The notes under the pieces: generated by a model | What the model saw: the letters and a program-made list of their open reading frames with translations, nothing else | What the model was told of the DNA's origin: nothing | Databases searched by the model: none | Translations under genes and position numbers: made by a program | Shown here: piece by piece, positions 1 to 6,986 of the stretch | Layout: the number at the start of each line of letters is the position of its first letter | How positions within the stretch are numbered: position 1 is the stretch's first letter | Assembly: GCA_938028745.1 (NCBI GenBank) | Contig: CALIZL010000109.1 | Span: forward strand, 1-33,725 | Source of the DNA: an uncultured Prevotella sp. | GTDB taxonomy: Bacteria > Bacteroidota > Bacteroidia > Bacteroidales > Bacteroidaceae | Direction: 5' to 3' | DNA length: 33,725 nt

Positions 1-278
1 ACCGCGATTACGACTTCGTTCAGGTGGTAGACAAGCGCGCCGCCTGCATGGAACCTGCCAATCAACTCACGGGCTATCGCGGCGGATTTTACTGCTCGCC
101 ACGCGACAACGCCACCTATTATTACGCCGACATGATGCCTAAGGGCACGCATGTGGTAGAGAGCACTTTTTATATAGATCGCCCCGGAACATTCACAACA
201 GGCACTTGCACCGTGCAATGCGCTTACAGCCCTGCGTATATGGCACGCACCAAGGCCTTAACCATAACGATAAAATAA
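1..278 (+). CDS. Alpha-2-macroglobulin family protein, C-terminal fragment (5' end outside window)
   Basis: The frame is open from the left edge (first full codon at base 3) and ends at TAA 276-278, so only about the last 91 residues are visible. The fragment reads RDYDFVQVVDKRAACMEP near its start, then a GYR...YYCSPRDNATYYYADMMPKG stretch and VVESTFYIDRPGTF..TGTCTVQCAYSPAYM. This matches the C-terminal MG10-type domain of large bacterial alpha-2-macroglobulins in Bacteroidetes. Those are secreted or lipid-anchored proteins thought to trap or inhibit proteases at the envelope. The stop lies 12 bases before the DUF1573 gene, so the two are probably cotranscribed. Family assignment is from recognition of this C-terminal pattern. 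The thioester region that would show function is not in the window. Confidence 0.8.
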   Translation, partial: RDYDFVQVVDKRAACMEPANQLTGYRGGFYCSPRDNATYYYADMMPKGTHVVESTFYIDRPGTFTTGTCTVQCAYSPAYMARTKALTITIK

Positions 279-290
279 ACAATAACAATA

Positions 291-1355
291 ATGAACAACA
301 GTATCTTGGCGGCCATGCTCCTTTCTATGGCCGGCCTTTCGGCCTCGGCACAGCGCATGGAAGCTGTACGCGCGGCCATTGATTGTGGGCAAGTGCTGTA
401 TCGCACGCCCGTAACCGCAGTATTCGAAGTAAAAAACAAGGGTGGGAAACCGCTGCGCATCACCGATGTTCGGAAGAGTTGCGGATGCACAGAGGTTAGC
501 TATCCCAAGACCGAGATACCTGCCGGGCAGGTGTTTAAGGTGCAAGCCACCTACGATGCCGCCCAAATGGGCCACTTCAACAAACAAGTTGGCCTCTATG
601 GACCATCGGGAAAAGATCCTCTTGTGCTAACGCTGAAAGGCGTTGTGGTCGAAGAAGTGGTAGACTTTTCAGGCACTTACCCCTTCACCCTTGGCGATGT
701 GATGGTAGAAAAGAACAACATCGAGTTCGACGACGTGAACCGCGGCGACCGTCCCGTGCAGAAAATACACATCATGAACAATTCGGGCAAGCCCGTACAG
801 CCCGTATTGATGCACCTGCCGCCATACCTCCAAGCCGATGTCTCGCCCTCAACCATCATGTCGGGGCGTAGTGGTGTGGCCACCATTACACTCGATTCGC
901 GTTCGCTCCGCAACTTCGGCCTGACCCAAACCAACATCTATTTGGGCATGTTCCCCGGCGATAAGGTGTCGGCCGACAAGGAAATAAGCGTGTCGGCGGT
1001 TCTTCTCCCAGGCTTTAACGAACTGTCAACGAAAGCTCTTCACAACGCGCCACAGATAAAACTCTCGGCAACGAAGGTCGACCTTGGCGCTATTTCAGGA
1101 AAGAAAGTGAAGAAAGCCGAGATTGATATTGCTAATGTAGGCCATAGCACACTAGACATTAGCTCGCTGCAAATGTTCACCGCAGGCCTAAAACTATCGC
1201 TCAACAAAACGCACATCGTGCCAGGCGATATGGCCAAGCTTAAAATAACGGCCGACGAAAAGCAGCTTAAAAACGTGAAGGCTGCACCGCGTGTGCTGAT
1301 GATTACCAACGACCCCAAGCAGCCCAAGGTTGTGATAACAATTAATGTGAAATGA
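291..1355 (+). CDS. DUF1573 domain-containing secreted protein
   Basis: A 354-residue protein with a signal peptide (residues 1-20, ending ASA before Q21). Residues about 25-115 are a DUF1573 domain with the diagnostic SCGCTEV cysteine motif (C64, C66) and an immunoglobulin-like beta pattern (FEVKNKGGKPLRI). A second, cysteine-free Ig-like stretch follows around residues 125-230, and a third around 253-354 (VDLGAISGKK...ITNDPKQPKVVITI), which matches the DUF1573 fold without the SCGCT motif. Location is inferred to be periplasmic or surface; function is unknown for the family. It follows the alpha-2-macroglobulin gene closely, and its TGA overlaps the ispH start (ATGA), so translation of ispH is probably coupled to it. 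Confidence 0.85.
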   Translation: MNNSILAAMLLSMAGLSASAQRMEAVRAAIDCGQVLYRTPVTAVFEVKNKGGKPLRITDVRKSCGCTEVSYPKTEIPAGQVFKVQATYDAAQMGHFNKQVGLYGPSGKDPLVLTLKGVVVEEVVDFSGTYPFTLGDVMVEKNNIEFDDVNRGDRPVQKIHIMNNSGKPVQPVLMHLPPYLQADVSPSTIMSGRSGVATITLDSRSLRNFGLTQTNIYLGMFPGDKVSADKEISVSAVLLPGFNELSTKALHNAPQIKLSATKVDLGAISGKKVKKAEIDIANVGHSTLDISSLQMFTAGLKLSLNKTHIVPGDMAKLKITADEKQLKNVKAAPRVLMITNDPKQPKVVITINVK

Positions 1356-2218
1356 TACAGGTAGAGATAGACAACGGTAGTGGCTTTTGTTTCGGCGTTA
1401 CAACGGCCATCAAAAAGGCCGAAGAAGAGTTGGCGGCAGGCAAAAAGATGTATTGTCTAGGCGATATTGTGCACAATGGTATGGAAGTGGAACGCCTAAC
1501 GGCTATGGGTATGACTACGATTAACCACGAACAGCTACGTGAATTGCACGATGTGAAAGTGTTGTTGCGTGCACATGGCGAGCCACCCGAAACCTACGAA
1601 CTTGCCCGTCGCAACAACATCGAGATTATTGATGCCACTTGTCCTGTGGTATTGCAGCTGCAAAAGCGCATCAAGAAACAGTTCGATGCCAACCCCGACG
1701 CGCAAATCGTTATCTTCGGAAAGAACGGACACGCCGAAGTGCTCGGTCTTGTGGGGCAGACGCGCAGCGAAGCCATCGTGATAGAGCATTTCGACGAGGT
1801 GTCAAAGTTGGATTTCAATCGCGACATCTACCTCTATTCGCAAACCACGAAGAGCTTAGACGAGTTCCACCGCATCATCGAGTACATTCAATCGCACATC
1901 AGTTCCACGGCCACCTTCCGTAGTTTCGACACCATTTGCCGACAAGTGGCCAACCGCATGCCCAACATTGCGCGCTTTGCAACCCAACATGACGTGATAA
2001 TCTTTGTGAGCGGACGGAAAAGTAGCAACGGAAAGGTGCTTTATAACGAGTGCAAGGCCGTAAATCCAAGGAGTTATCATGTGGAGAATGCCAGCGAGAT
2101 AAACCTCGATTGGTTTGTCGATGCCAAGACGGTTGGCATCTGCGGAGCAACCAGCACCCCCAAATGGTTGATGGAAGAATGTCGCGACCATATTCTAGAT
2201 GCACATAAACAACCATAG
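1352..2218 (+). CDS. ispH: 4-hydroxy-3-methylbut-2-enyl diphosphate reductase IspH
   Basis: A 288-residue protein of normal length for bacterial IspH/LytB, the [4Fe-4S] enzyme that makes IPP and DMAPP in the last step of the MEP isoprenoid pathway. The three cluster cysteines are present: C13 (GFCFGV), C97 (ATCPVV) and C196 (TICRQVANR). The substrate-site residues H41 (DIVHNG), H75 (RAHGEPP), H127 and E129 (GHAEVLG) are intact, as is an SSN motif (GRKSSNGK) near residue 225. The ATG overlaps the stop of the DUF1573 gene by four bases. A strong hairpin follows after about 50 bases. Cytosolic; assignment is secure. Confidence 0.97.
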   Translation: MIQVEIDNGSGFCFGVTTAIKKAEEELAAGKKMYCLGDIVHNGMEVERLTAMGMTTINHEQLRELHDVKVLLRAHGEPPETYELARRNNIEIIDATCPVVLQLQKRIKKQFDANPDAQIVIFGKNGHAEVLGLVGQTRSEAIVIEHFDEVSKLDFNRDIYLYSQTTKSLDEFHRIIEYIQSHISSTATFRSFDTICRQVANRMPNIARFATQHDVIIFVSGRKSSNGKVLYNECKAVNPRSYHVENASEINLDWFVDAKTVGICGATSTPKWLMEECRDHILDAHKQP

Positions 2219-2271
2219 TCTGCTCGCAAGTGGCCTCGCCCACAGCGGTATGCTTAGTTGTAACTAACTAA

Positions 2272-2332
2272 CAAACAAACTCACCTCTAAGTCCTCTTAC
2301 AAGAGCATGTCTTAGGGGTGAGTTGTTGTTTG
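2272..2332. terminator. Bidirectional terminator hairpin between convergent genes
   Basis: Long imperfect inverted repeat: the arm at 2272-2291 (CAAACAAACTCACCTCTAAG) pairs with 2311-2332 (CTTAGGGGTGAG followed by TTGTTGTTTG). A small nested hairpin (CTCTT / AAGAG) sits in the loop. It lies between convergent ispH (+) and the barrel gene (-), is U-rich on both exits, and so could stop transcription from both sides. Confidence 0.75.
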
Positions 2333-2395
2333 CTAGCTGTCGCGCACTTCTTTGTTATGCGCTGCTGGCCCATGTAAAGTTGTTTGGCTCTTACA

Positions 2396-3142
2396 TTAGA
2401 ACTCGAAACCAAACTGTATCTTGATGGCCGATGTGGGCTTTCCCTCTAACTCCGCGGTATAGGCATAATCATTACGCGGAACATAATAATAGGTTTCGCT
2501 GAGATATACATCGTATAATAGGGCATAGCCAATGGCTGCGTGCAGGGCTAACTTGTTGGTAAGGCCGAAACGACAGCCCAACATGGGGTTGAAATAAAAG
2601 CCTTGAATGTCTCTGCCGAATGTATAACCAAACTTAGTGCCAATGAAGGGCGATATGGGACCATTGATAAAGTTGGTACGTATGTCGAGATAAATGGGGA
2701 CGGTAACCATATCGTGCTTGCCAAAATACTCAAAGCCGATGCCACCACCCACAAAAAGTTGCGGAAGAATTTGGCTACCAAGGCTAACGCTTAATCCTTC
2801 TCTGTGATAACTGCTGCCGTCTAAGCTGGCCGAAAAGCTACCTTCTACAAAGCCTTTAAAGCCTCTGGCTATTTTACGGCCATTGAAAGTCGGCTCGTCT
2901 TCGCTCTTCTTTTCTTTCTTTGCAGCCTCGCCGTTCTCAATACGTGTAACATCGTTCGTGTTGTAAACAAACAAACTGCCGTCTGCTGTTTTTATCTTCA
3001 CATGCTTATTGGGTATTATTTCTACCAGCTGACCACGTATTACGTTGCCGTCTTTAAGATAAACCACGTCTTTCGATGTTTGTGCAAAGGTTGTTACCGA
3101 TGCAACAAGCATCAGTGTCAAAGTTAGTAATGCTTTCTTCAT
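2396..3142 (-). CDS. Outer-membrane beta-barrel protein (tandem paralogue A)
   Basis: A 248-residue protein starting at ATG 3142 (MKKALLTLTLMLVASVTTFAQ). An upstream in-frame ATG at 3217 was rejected because it would put 25 non-signal residues before a textbook signal peptide, and because a -7-like TACCTTTA (minus strand, 3164-3171) lies between the two. After cleavage comes an N-terminal stretch seen in many Bacteroidetes envelope proteins (KDVVYLKDGNVIRGQLVEI...VKIKTADGSLFVYNTNDVTRIE). A charged linker (KKEKKSEDE) follows, then a barrel-like region of alternating hydrophobic strands ending in phenylalanine (IQFGFEF), the usual signal for BAM-dependent insertion. It is closely similar along its whole length to the next gene upstream (3256-3996). 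Substrate and function are unknown. Confidence 0.8.
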   Translation of the reverse strand: MKKALLTLTLMLVASVTTFAQTSKDVVYLKDGNVIRGQLVEIIPNKHVKIKTADGSLFVYNTNDVTRIENGEAAKKEKKSEDEPTFNGRKIARGFKGFVEGSFSASLDGSSYHREGLSVSLGSQILPQLFVGGGIGFEYFGKHDMVTVPIYLDIRTNFINGPISPFIGTKFGYTFGRDIQGFYFNPMLGCRFGLTNKLALHAAIGYALLYDVYLSETYYYVPRNDYAYTAELEGKPTSAIKIQFGFEF

Positions 3143-3255
3143 GTCGCTTTTGTTTTCTTTTTGTAAAGGTAGTAAGGGTTGTGGGTTTCCTTTATGTTGT
3201 TTCGCGATAAAGCACATGGGGCACTATGCCTGATGCGCCTTATCGCTTTTTTGTT

Positions 3256-3996
3256 TTAGAATTCAAAGCCAAACTGTATTTTAATTGCCGAGATGGTAGA
3301 AATACTTCGCCTGAATGTGGTTGTGCCGTATGGGCTGTAGTAGCGTTCCTCGTGCGTATAATCAGTGTTTTGCAGGGCATAGCCAATGGCGGTGTGCAAG
3401 GCCAACTTGTTGGTAAGCCCGAAACGGCAACCAACCATGGGGTTGAGATAGAAACCTTCGAAGTCGCCAAGAGCCGTATAACCCACTTTCACGCCAAGGA
3501 AAGGACTGATAGGACCATTAATGAAGTTAACGCGAACATCGGCAAATACAGGAACCGTAAGCACTTCCGGCTCGTTGTAATATTCAAGTCCAAGTCCTGC
3601 GCCAACAAACAGCTGTGGTAGGATTTGGCTACCCAAGCTAACGCTAAGTCCGCCCCTGTTAAAGTCGCTACCGTTCATGCTTGCCGAGTACGAGTCGTCG
3701 ATAAATCCCTTAAAACCCGTGGCAATCTTGCGCGTTCTGAACGACGACTTGCGTTCGCTGCGCTGCTCTTTCACTTCTTTCTCCGCTTTTGCAATGCGGT
3801 CTACTTCACTTGTGTTGTAAACAAACACACTTCCATCTGCTGTTTTTATCTTCACCTGTTTCTCTGGCACCATTTCTATGAGCTGTCCATAGATAACGCT
3901 ACCGTTTTTAAGGTACAACACATCCTTTGTCGATTGGGCAAAGGTTGCGGTGGATGCACCTAGCATCAGGGCCAATATCAATAGTACTTTTTTCAT
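3256..3996 (-). CDS. Outer-membrane beta-barrel protein (tandem paralogue B)
   Basis: A 246-residue paralogue of the 2396-3142 product in the same orientation, 113 bases upstream of it. It has a signal peptide (MKKVLLILALMLGASTATFAQ), the shared STKDVLYLKNGSVIYGQLIEM N-terminal module, a basic/acidic linker (KAEKEVKEQRSERK), and a barrel domain with identical landmarks to paralogue A (LSVSLGSQILPQLFVG, FINGPISPF, GCRFGLTNKLALH). It ends IKIQFGFEF. The pair looks like a tandem duplication that has diverged mostly in the linker and the last surface loops. A TATATTTG -7 box lies 20 bases upstream of the start, so this gene probably leads a two-gene unit. Function unknown; a porin-family or adhesion role is possible but not shown. 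Confidence 0.82.
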   Translation of the reverse strand: MKKVLLILALMLGASTATFAQSTKDVLYLKNGSVIYGQLIEMVPEKQVKIKTADGSVFVYNTSEVDRIAKAEKEVKEQRSERKSSFRTRKIATGFKGFIDDSYSASMNGSDFNRGGLSVSLGSQILPQLFVGAGLGLEYYNEPEVLTVPVFADVRVNFINGPISPFLGVKVGYTALGDFEGFYLNPMVGCRFGLTNKLALHTAIGYALQNTDYTHEERYYSPYGTTTFRRSISTISAIKIQFGFEF

Positions 3997-4016
3997 GTTG
4001 AGTTTGTTAGTATGCG

Positions 4017-4024
4017 CAAATATA
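4017..4024 (-). promoter_or_regulatory. Bacteroidetes -7 box upstream of barrel paralogue B
   Basis: CAAATATA on the plus strand reads TATATTTG on the minus strand, matching TAnnTTTG. It is 20 bases upstream of the ATG at 3996. No clear TTTG -33 element is visible. Confidence 0.55.
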
Positions 4025-4188
4025 GCAAATATTATTAATACTTGTTCCGTTTTGTGGCATAAATTATGTATTTAGTTGGAGAGTTTTTAAGTTTATGAGT
4101 TGAGTATGTGATTTCCTGAGTATGTGAGTATGTGAGTTTGAGCTTATGAGTTAGTTTTGAGTTTATGAGTTTGGGCTTATAACTTGGA

Positions 4189-4326
4189 GAGTTTTTAAGT
4201 TTATGATTTTTTGAGTTTGAACTTATGGGTTGGTGAGTTTTTAAGCTTATGCGTTTTTGAGTTTGAGCTTTTGGGTTGGTGAGTTTTTAAGTTGATGAGT
4301 TTTTGAATTTGAACTTATGAGTTAGT
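4189..4326. repeat. 46-bp tandem repeat, three units
   Basis: Three head-to-tail units of exactly 46 bp (4189-4234, 4235-4280, 4281-4326), each opening GAGTTTTTAAG and closing GGTTGGT or AGTTAGT. Upstream (about 4076-4188) and downstream (4327-4360) the sequence is made of degenerate copies of the same words (GAGTTTATGAGTT, GAGTATGTGAG). No coding potential is evident. Equal unit length with base substitutions but no indels suggests slippage or duplication, so copy number may vary between strains. Confidence 0.8.
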
Positions 4327-4429
4327 GTTTGAGTTTATGAGTTTGAACTTATAAGTTAAGGTTGCCTTGCCTTTTAGTGCAAGCCCCGTACCCGCTCGCC
4401 TTGGCGAACGTAAGTGTATGTGTTTTCCA

Positions 4430-5122
4430 TGTCGTTGCCCATGCGTGTGTATATGGAAGACTTGATTTTGTCTAGTTTTTAGTCGGAAATTTAACATTGT
4501 GAGTGCCTTTTTGCCCACCAATCGCTCGCCTTGCCGCAAATAATCGATTCTCGCGAAGGTTTGTTTTGATGCAAAAAGGGGGTAACCTGCTAATGCGGCA
4601 AAATGAATTTTTATTTAAAGTAACCGCCATTTGCACCCGTTTCTTTGCTATTTGCTGCTACATTCAGTGCAATATGCCGCAAAACGCAGTGCATTTTGGT
4701 GCTAAACGCAGTGCGTTTTGATGCTAAATGCCTTGCGATTTGCTGCTAAACGCAAGGTGAAATGGTGCTAAATGCGCTGAAAAATGGTGCTAAACGCATG
4801 ATGAAAAGCATAAAAATACGTTGCAATGGTATAAATACAACCCTCTCGAACCATTAGGCACATGGCTCAGAAGGGCAAATTAACCATGAAAAAGTGGGGT
4901 TTTGGGTGCTAAAAGCGGGTAATTGGGCATAAAAAATAATGAGTCCGCAACCAATCTAGTAAGGCTAAATGGTGCAAAATGCAGGCCTTTTTCTTAAAAA
5001 AGGACATATTGGAAGACGTGAAAGGTTATAAAAAGTGGGAATTTATCCACTTTTTGGCCTGTATTTCGCTAGAACGGAGTGAAAATTAGAACGATATTGT
5101 AAAATAAAAAACAGTATTTTAA
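4430..5122 (+). repeat. Dispersed non-coding element of about 690 bp, copy 1
   Basis: This segment is found again, reverse-complemented, at about 18852-19550. Conserved landmarks in order: TTGTCTAGTTTT; GAAATTTAACA; CTTGCCGCAAA; ATCGATTCTCGCGAAGG; GTTTTGATGCAAAAAGGG; AAAATGAATTTTTATTTAAA; TTTGCACCCGTTT; the seven-unit 22-bp array; GCATAAAAA; GCAATGGTATAAATA; AGCGGGTAATTGGGCATAAA; ATGGTGCAAAATGCAGG; TTTCGCTAGAACG and GTGAAAATTAGA. Short open frames inside it are not conserved between the copies, so I treat it as non-coding. Boundaries are approximate, set where visible similarity fades. No transposase or target-site duplication is visible. It lies between divergent genes (the barrel pair and the epimerase). 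Confidence 0.85.
4655..4808 (+). repeat. 22-bp tandem array, seven units, inside dispersed element copy 1
   Basis: Seven contiguous 22-bp units with no indels: 4655, 4677, 4699, 4721, 4743, 4765 and 4787. Approximate consensus is RTGCTAAACGCAGTGCGTTTTG. The core AAACGCAGTGCGTTT is palindromic except at its centre. The outer units are the most diverged. The other copy of the element also has exactly seven units. The spacing is close to two helical turns, so the units would face the same side of DNA. Confidence 0.88.
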
Positions 5123-5438
5123 GGTTTTGAGTTGGGGAGTTTATGAGTTTTTGAATTGGTAGGTTTATGAGTTAATGAGTTTATAAGTTGGTGAGTTTGC
5201 AGGTCGGTGAGATTATAAGTTGGTGAGTTTATGAGTTAATGTGTTTATATGTTGGTGGGTTTATGAGTTAATGAGTTTATAAGTTGATGAGTTTGCAAGT
5301 TGGTGATTCTTTGCGCCGATAAGTTTAATTCACCACCTCACCACCTCAAAAAATCATTAACTCCCCTCCTCAACAGCTTATAACCTCAAAAACTCCCTAA
5401 CTTGTTAACTCAAAAACTCAAAAACTCATCACCTCATT
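5123..5438. repeat. Low-complexity GAGTTTATGAGTT-type intergenic string
   Basis: From 5123 to about 5320 the sequence is built from words such as GAGTTTATGAGTT, AATGAGTTTATAAGTTGGT and GAGTTTGCAAGTTGGTG with a loose period of about 15-17 bp. From about 5330 to 5430 it switches to the complementary vocabulary (CTCACCACCTCA, AACTCAAAAACTC), so the two halves form an imperfect inverted arrangement. No gene or strong terminator is seen. Confidence 0.6.
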
Positions 5439-5472
5439 TTTGCACCTATTCCGCCAAATTGTTGTACCTTTG
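5439..5472 (+). promoter_or_regulatory. Promoter of the WecB-like gene
   Basis: A TTTG at 5439-5442 and TACCTTTG at 5465-5472, a perfect match to the -7 consensus TAnnTTTG. The spacer is 22 bases, slightly longer than the usual 19-21. The ATG lies 21 bases downstream of the -7 box. Confidence 0.65.
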
Positions 5473-5493
5473 TGCTAATCAATAAACACGAAA

Positions 5494-6597
5494 ATGAACA
5501 TCTGTATCGTAGCGGGTGCGCGCCCAAACTTCATGAAGGTGGCACCCATTGTACATTCAATAGAGAAAGCCAAAGAGCAGGGTAGGGACTTGAACTACCA
5601 ACTAGTGTATGCAGGACGTGAAGACGACCCCACGCTAGAAGGCTCGCTCTTCAACGATTTGCAGCTTGCACGACCGCAAGTGTACCTTGGCGTTGACTGC
5701 GATAACCTGAACGAACTGACTGGACAAGCGATGTCGGCCTTTGAAAGGTATCTGCAAGGCCACCCAACAGACGTGGTTATTGTGGTAGACGACCTCGCAT
5801 CGACCCTCGCTACTGCCATTGTTACCAAGAAAAAAGGAATCCTTTTGGCCCATTTGGTGGCAGGTACGCGTAGTTTCGACATCGATATGCCTAAGGAAAT
5901 AAACCGATTGGTTATTGATGGACTTAGCGATTTGCTTTTCACGGCTGGCATGGGAAGTAACAGCATCGCCACGCGCGAAGGGGCGGAACTGTCTAAAATA
6001 TATATGGTGGGCAACATTCTGATGGACACCTTGCGCTTTAATCGTAATAGGTTGGTGCGCCCGGCGTTGCTCACCGACTTGCAACTGGCCGATGGCGAAT
6101 ATCTTGTTTTCACGCTTAACCGCAAGGCACTCATCGCCAACATGCCCAACCTTTTGGCTATGGTTAGGCAGATTGTTGCGGCATCGGCAAATATGCCCGT
6201 GATTGCACCTTTGCGCGGAGCGGCAGCCAAGGCCGTTAACGAATGCTTGGAACAATTGGGCGGTGCAGCCAATGTACATGTTATAGAACCGCTTTCGTAC
6301 TTGGAGTTCGGTTATCTTACGGCCCATGCCAAGGGTATCGTTACCGATTCGGGTAACGTGGCCGAAGAGGCAACGTTCAATGGCGTTCCTTGCATCACGC
6401 TGAACAGCTATACCGAACATGCCGAAACGGTGAAACAGGGTACGAATGTGTTGGTGGGCGAAGACCCCGAGGCTCTTGCCGCTGCCCTAAACACACTGCA
6501 AGCAGGACAATGGAAACATGCATCAATACCCGACCGATGGGACGGGCGCAGTGCAGACCGCATTGTTAGTATCTTGTTGGAACAGAGAAGGGGATGA
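5494..6597 (+). CDS. wecB: WecB-like UDP-N-acetylglucosamine 2-epimerase paralogue with altered active site
   Basis: A 367-residue protein with the two-Rossmann (GT-B) architecture of non-hydrolysing UDP-GlcNAc 2-epimerases, which interconvert UDP-GlcNAc and UDP-ManNAc. Recognisable landmarks are GARPNFMKVAPIV at 8-20, HLVAGTRSFDIDMPKEINR at 120-138, VGNILMDTL at 172-180, TDSGNVAEE around 288-296 and TVKQGTNVLVG near 325. Several normally invariant positions differ. The HxEAG motif reads HLVAG (V122 for Glu), the TLHR motif reads TLNRK (N209 for the catalytic His), DSGG reads DSGN, TERPE reads TEHAE, and the QHYD motif is REDD. The frame is intact and hydrophobic core motifs are kept, so it is not an obvious pseudogene. 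It may have another substrate, a structural or regulatory role, or be decaying. Monocistronic, with its own promoter. Confidence 0.8.
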   Translation: MNICIVAGARPNFMKVAPIVHSIEKAKEQGRDLNYQLVYAGREDDPTLEGSLFNDLQLARPQVYLGVDCDNLNELTGQAMSAFERYLQGHPTDVVIVVDDLASTLATAIVTKKKGILLAHLVAGTRSFDIDMPKEINRLVIDGLSDLLFTAGMGSNSIATREGAELSKIYMVGNILMDTLRFNRNRLVRPALLTDLQLADGEYLVFTLNRKALIANMPNLLAMVRQIVAASANMPVIAPLRGAAAKAVNECLEQLGGAANVHVIEPLSYLEFGYLTAHAKGIVTDSGNVAEEATFNGVPCITLNSYTEHAETVKQGTNVLVGEDPEALAAALNTLQAGQWKHASIPDRWDGRSADRIVSILLEQRRG

Positions 6598-6986
6598 GGA
6601 GTAAGGGTTGAGGAGTAAAGGAGTTAAGCCGATAGCTCAGTAGTTATGGAGTTAAGGAGTTAAGGAGTTAAGCCAAATGCTTTGTTGCAGTGCGGATAAC
6701 GACCTTGTCAACCAGTTTACTCGTAAACTTGTCAACTGACATTTAAGTTAAGGAGTTAAGCCAAATGAATAGGTGACGTTAGTCATTTTTTCACCTTTTC
6801 ACCTCTTCCCCTTTTCAACTCTTCACCCTTTCACCTTTAATAGTTAAGCCGATAGCTTGGTTGCATCGTGGCGAACGCCCGTGTCAACCTATAAACTCGT
6901 GGGCTGTCGGCAAAAATAATAACACATATTACCCGCCTCTCCCCTTGGAGAAGGGTAGGGGGTGAGGCTTTTAAAATCAACAAACA
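6598..6986. other. Non-coding gap with degenerate junction strings and a G/C-rich inverted repeat
   Basis: No gene is seen. The gap holds TTAAGGAGT repeats (6600-6670), TTGTCAACC / AACTTGTCAACTG words (6704-6740), a TTTTCACCTTTTCACC string (6785-6838) and, at about 6935-6966, an imperfect inverted repeat (CCTCTCCCCTTGG / GTAGGGGGTGAGG). The last of these could act as a terminator or be a REP-like remnant just before copA. Confidence 0.55.

Noticed and set aside
4503..4721. A 72-codon open frame in dispersed element copy 1
   Set aside because: Not preserved in copy 2, no family, no leader; non-coding repeat is the better explanation.
4655..4808. The 22-bp array as a CRISPR
   Set aside because: Units are directly contiguous, with no spacers between repeats, and there are no cas genes in the window.
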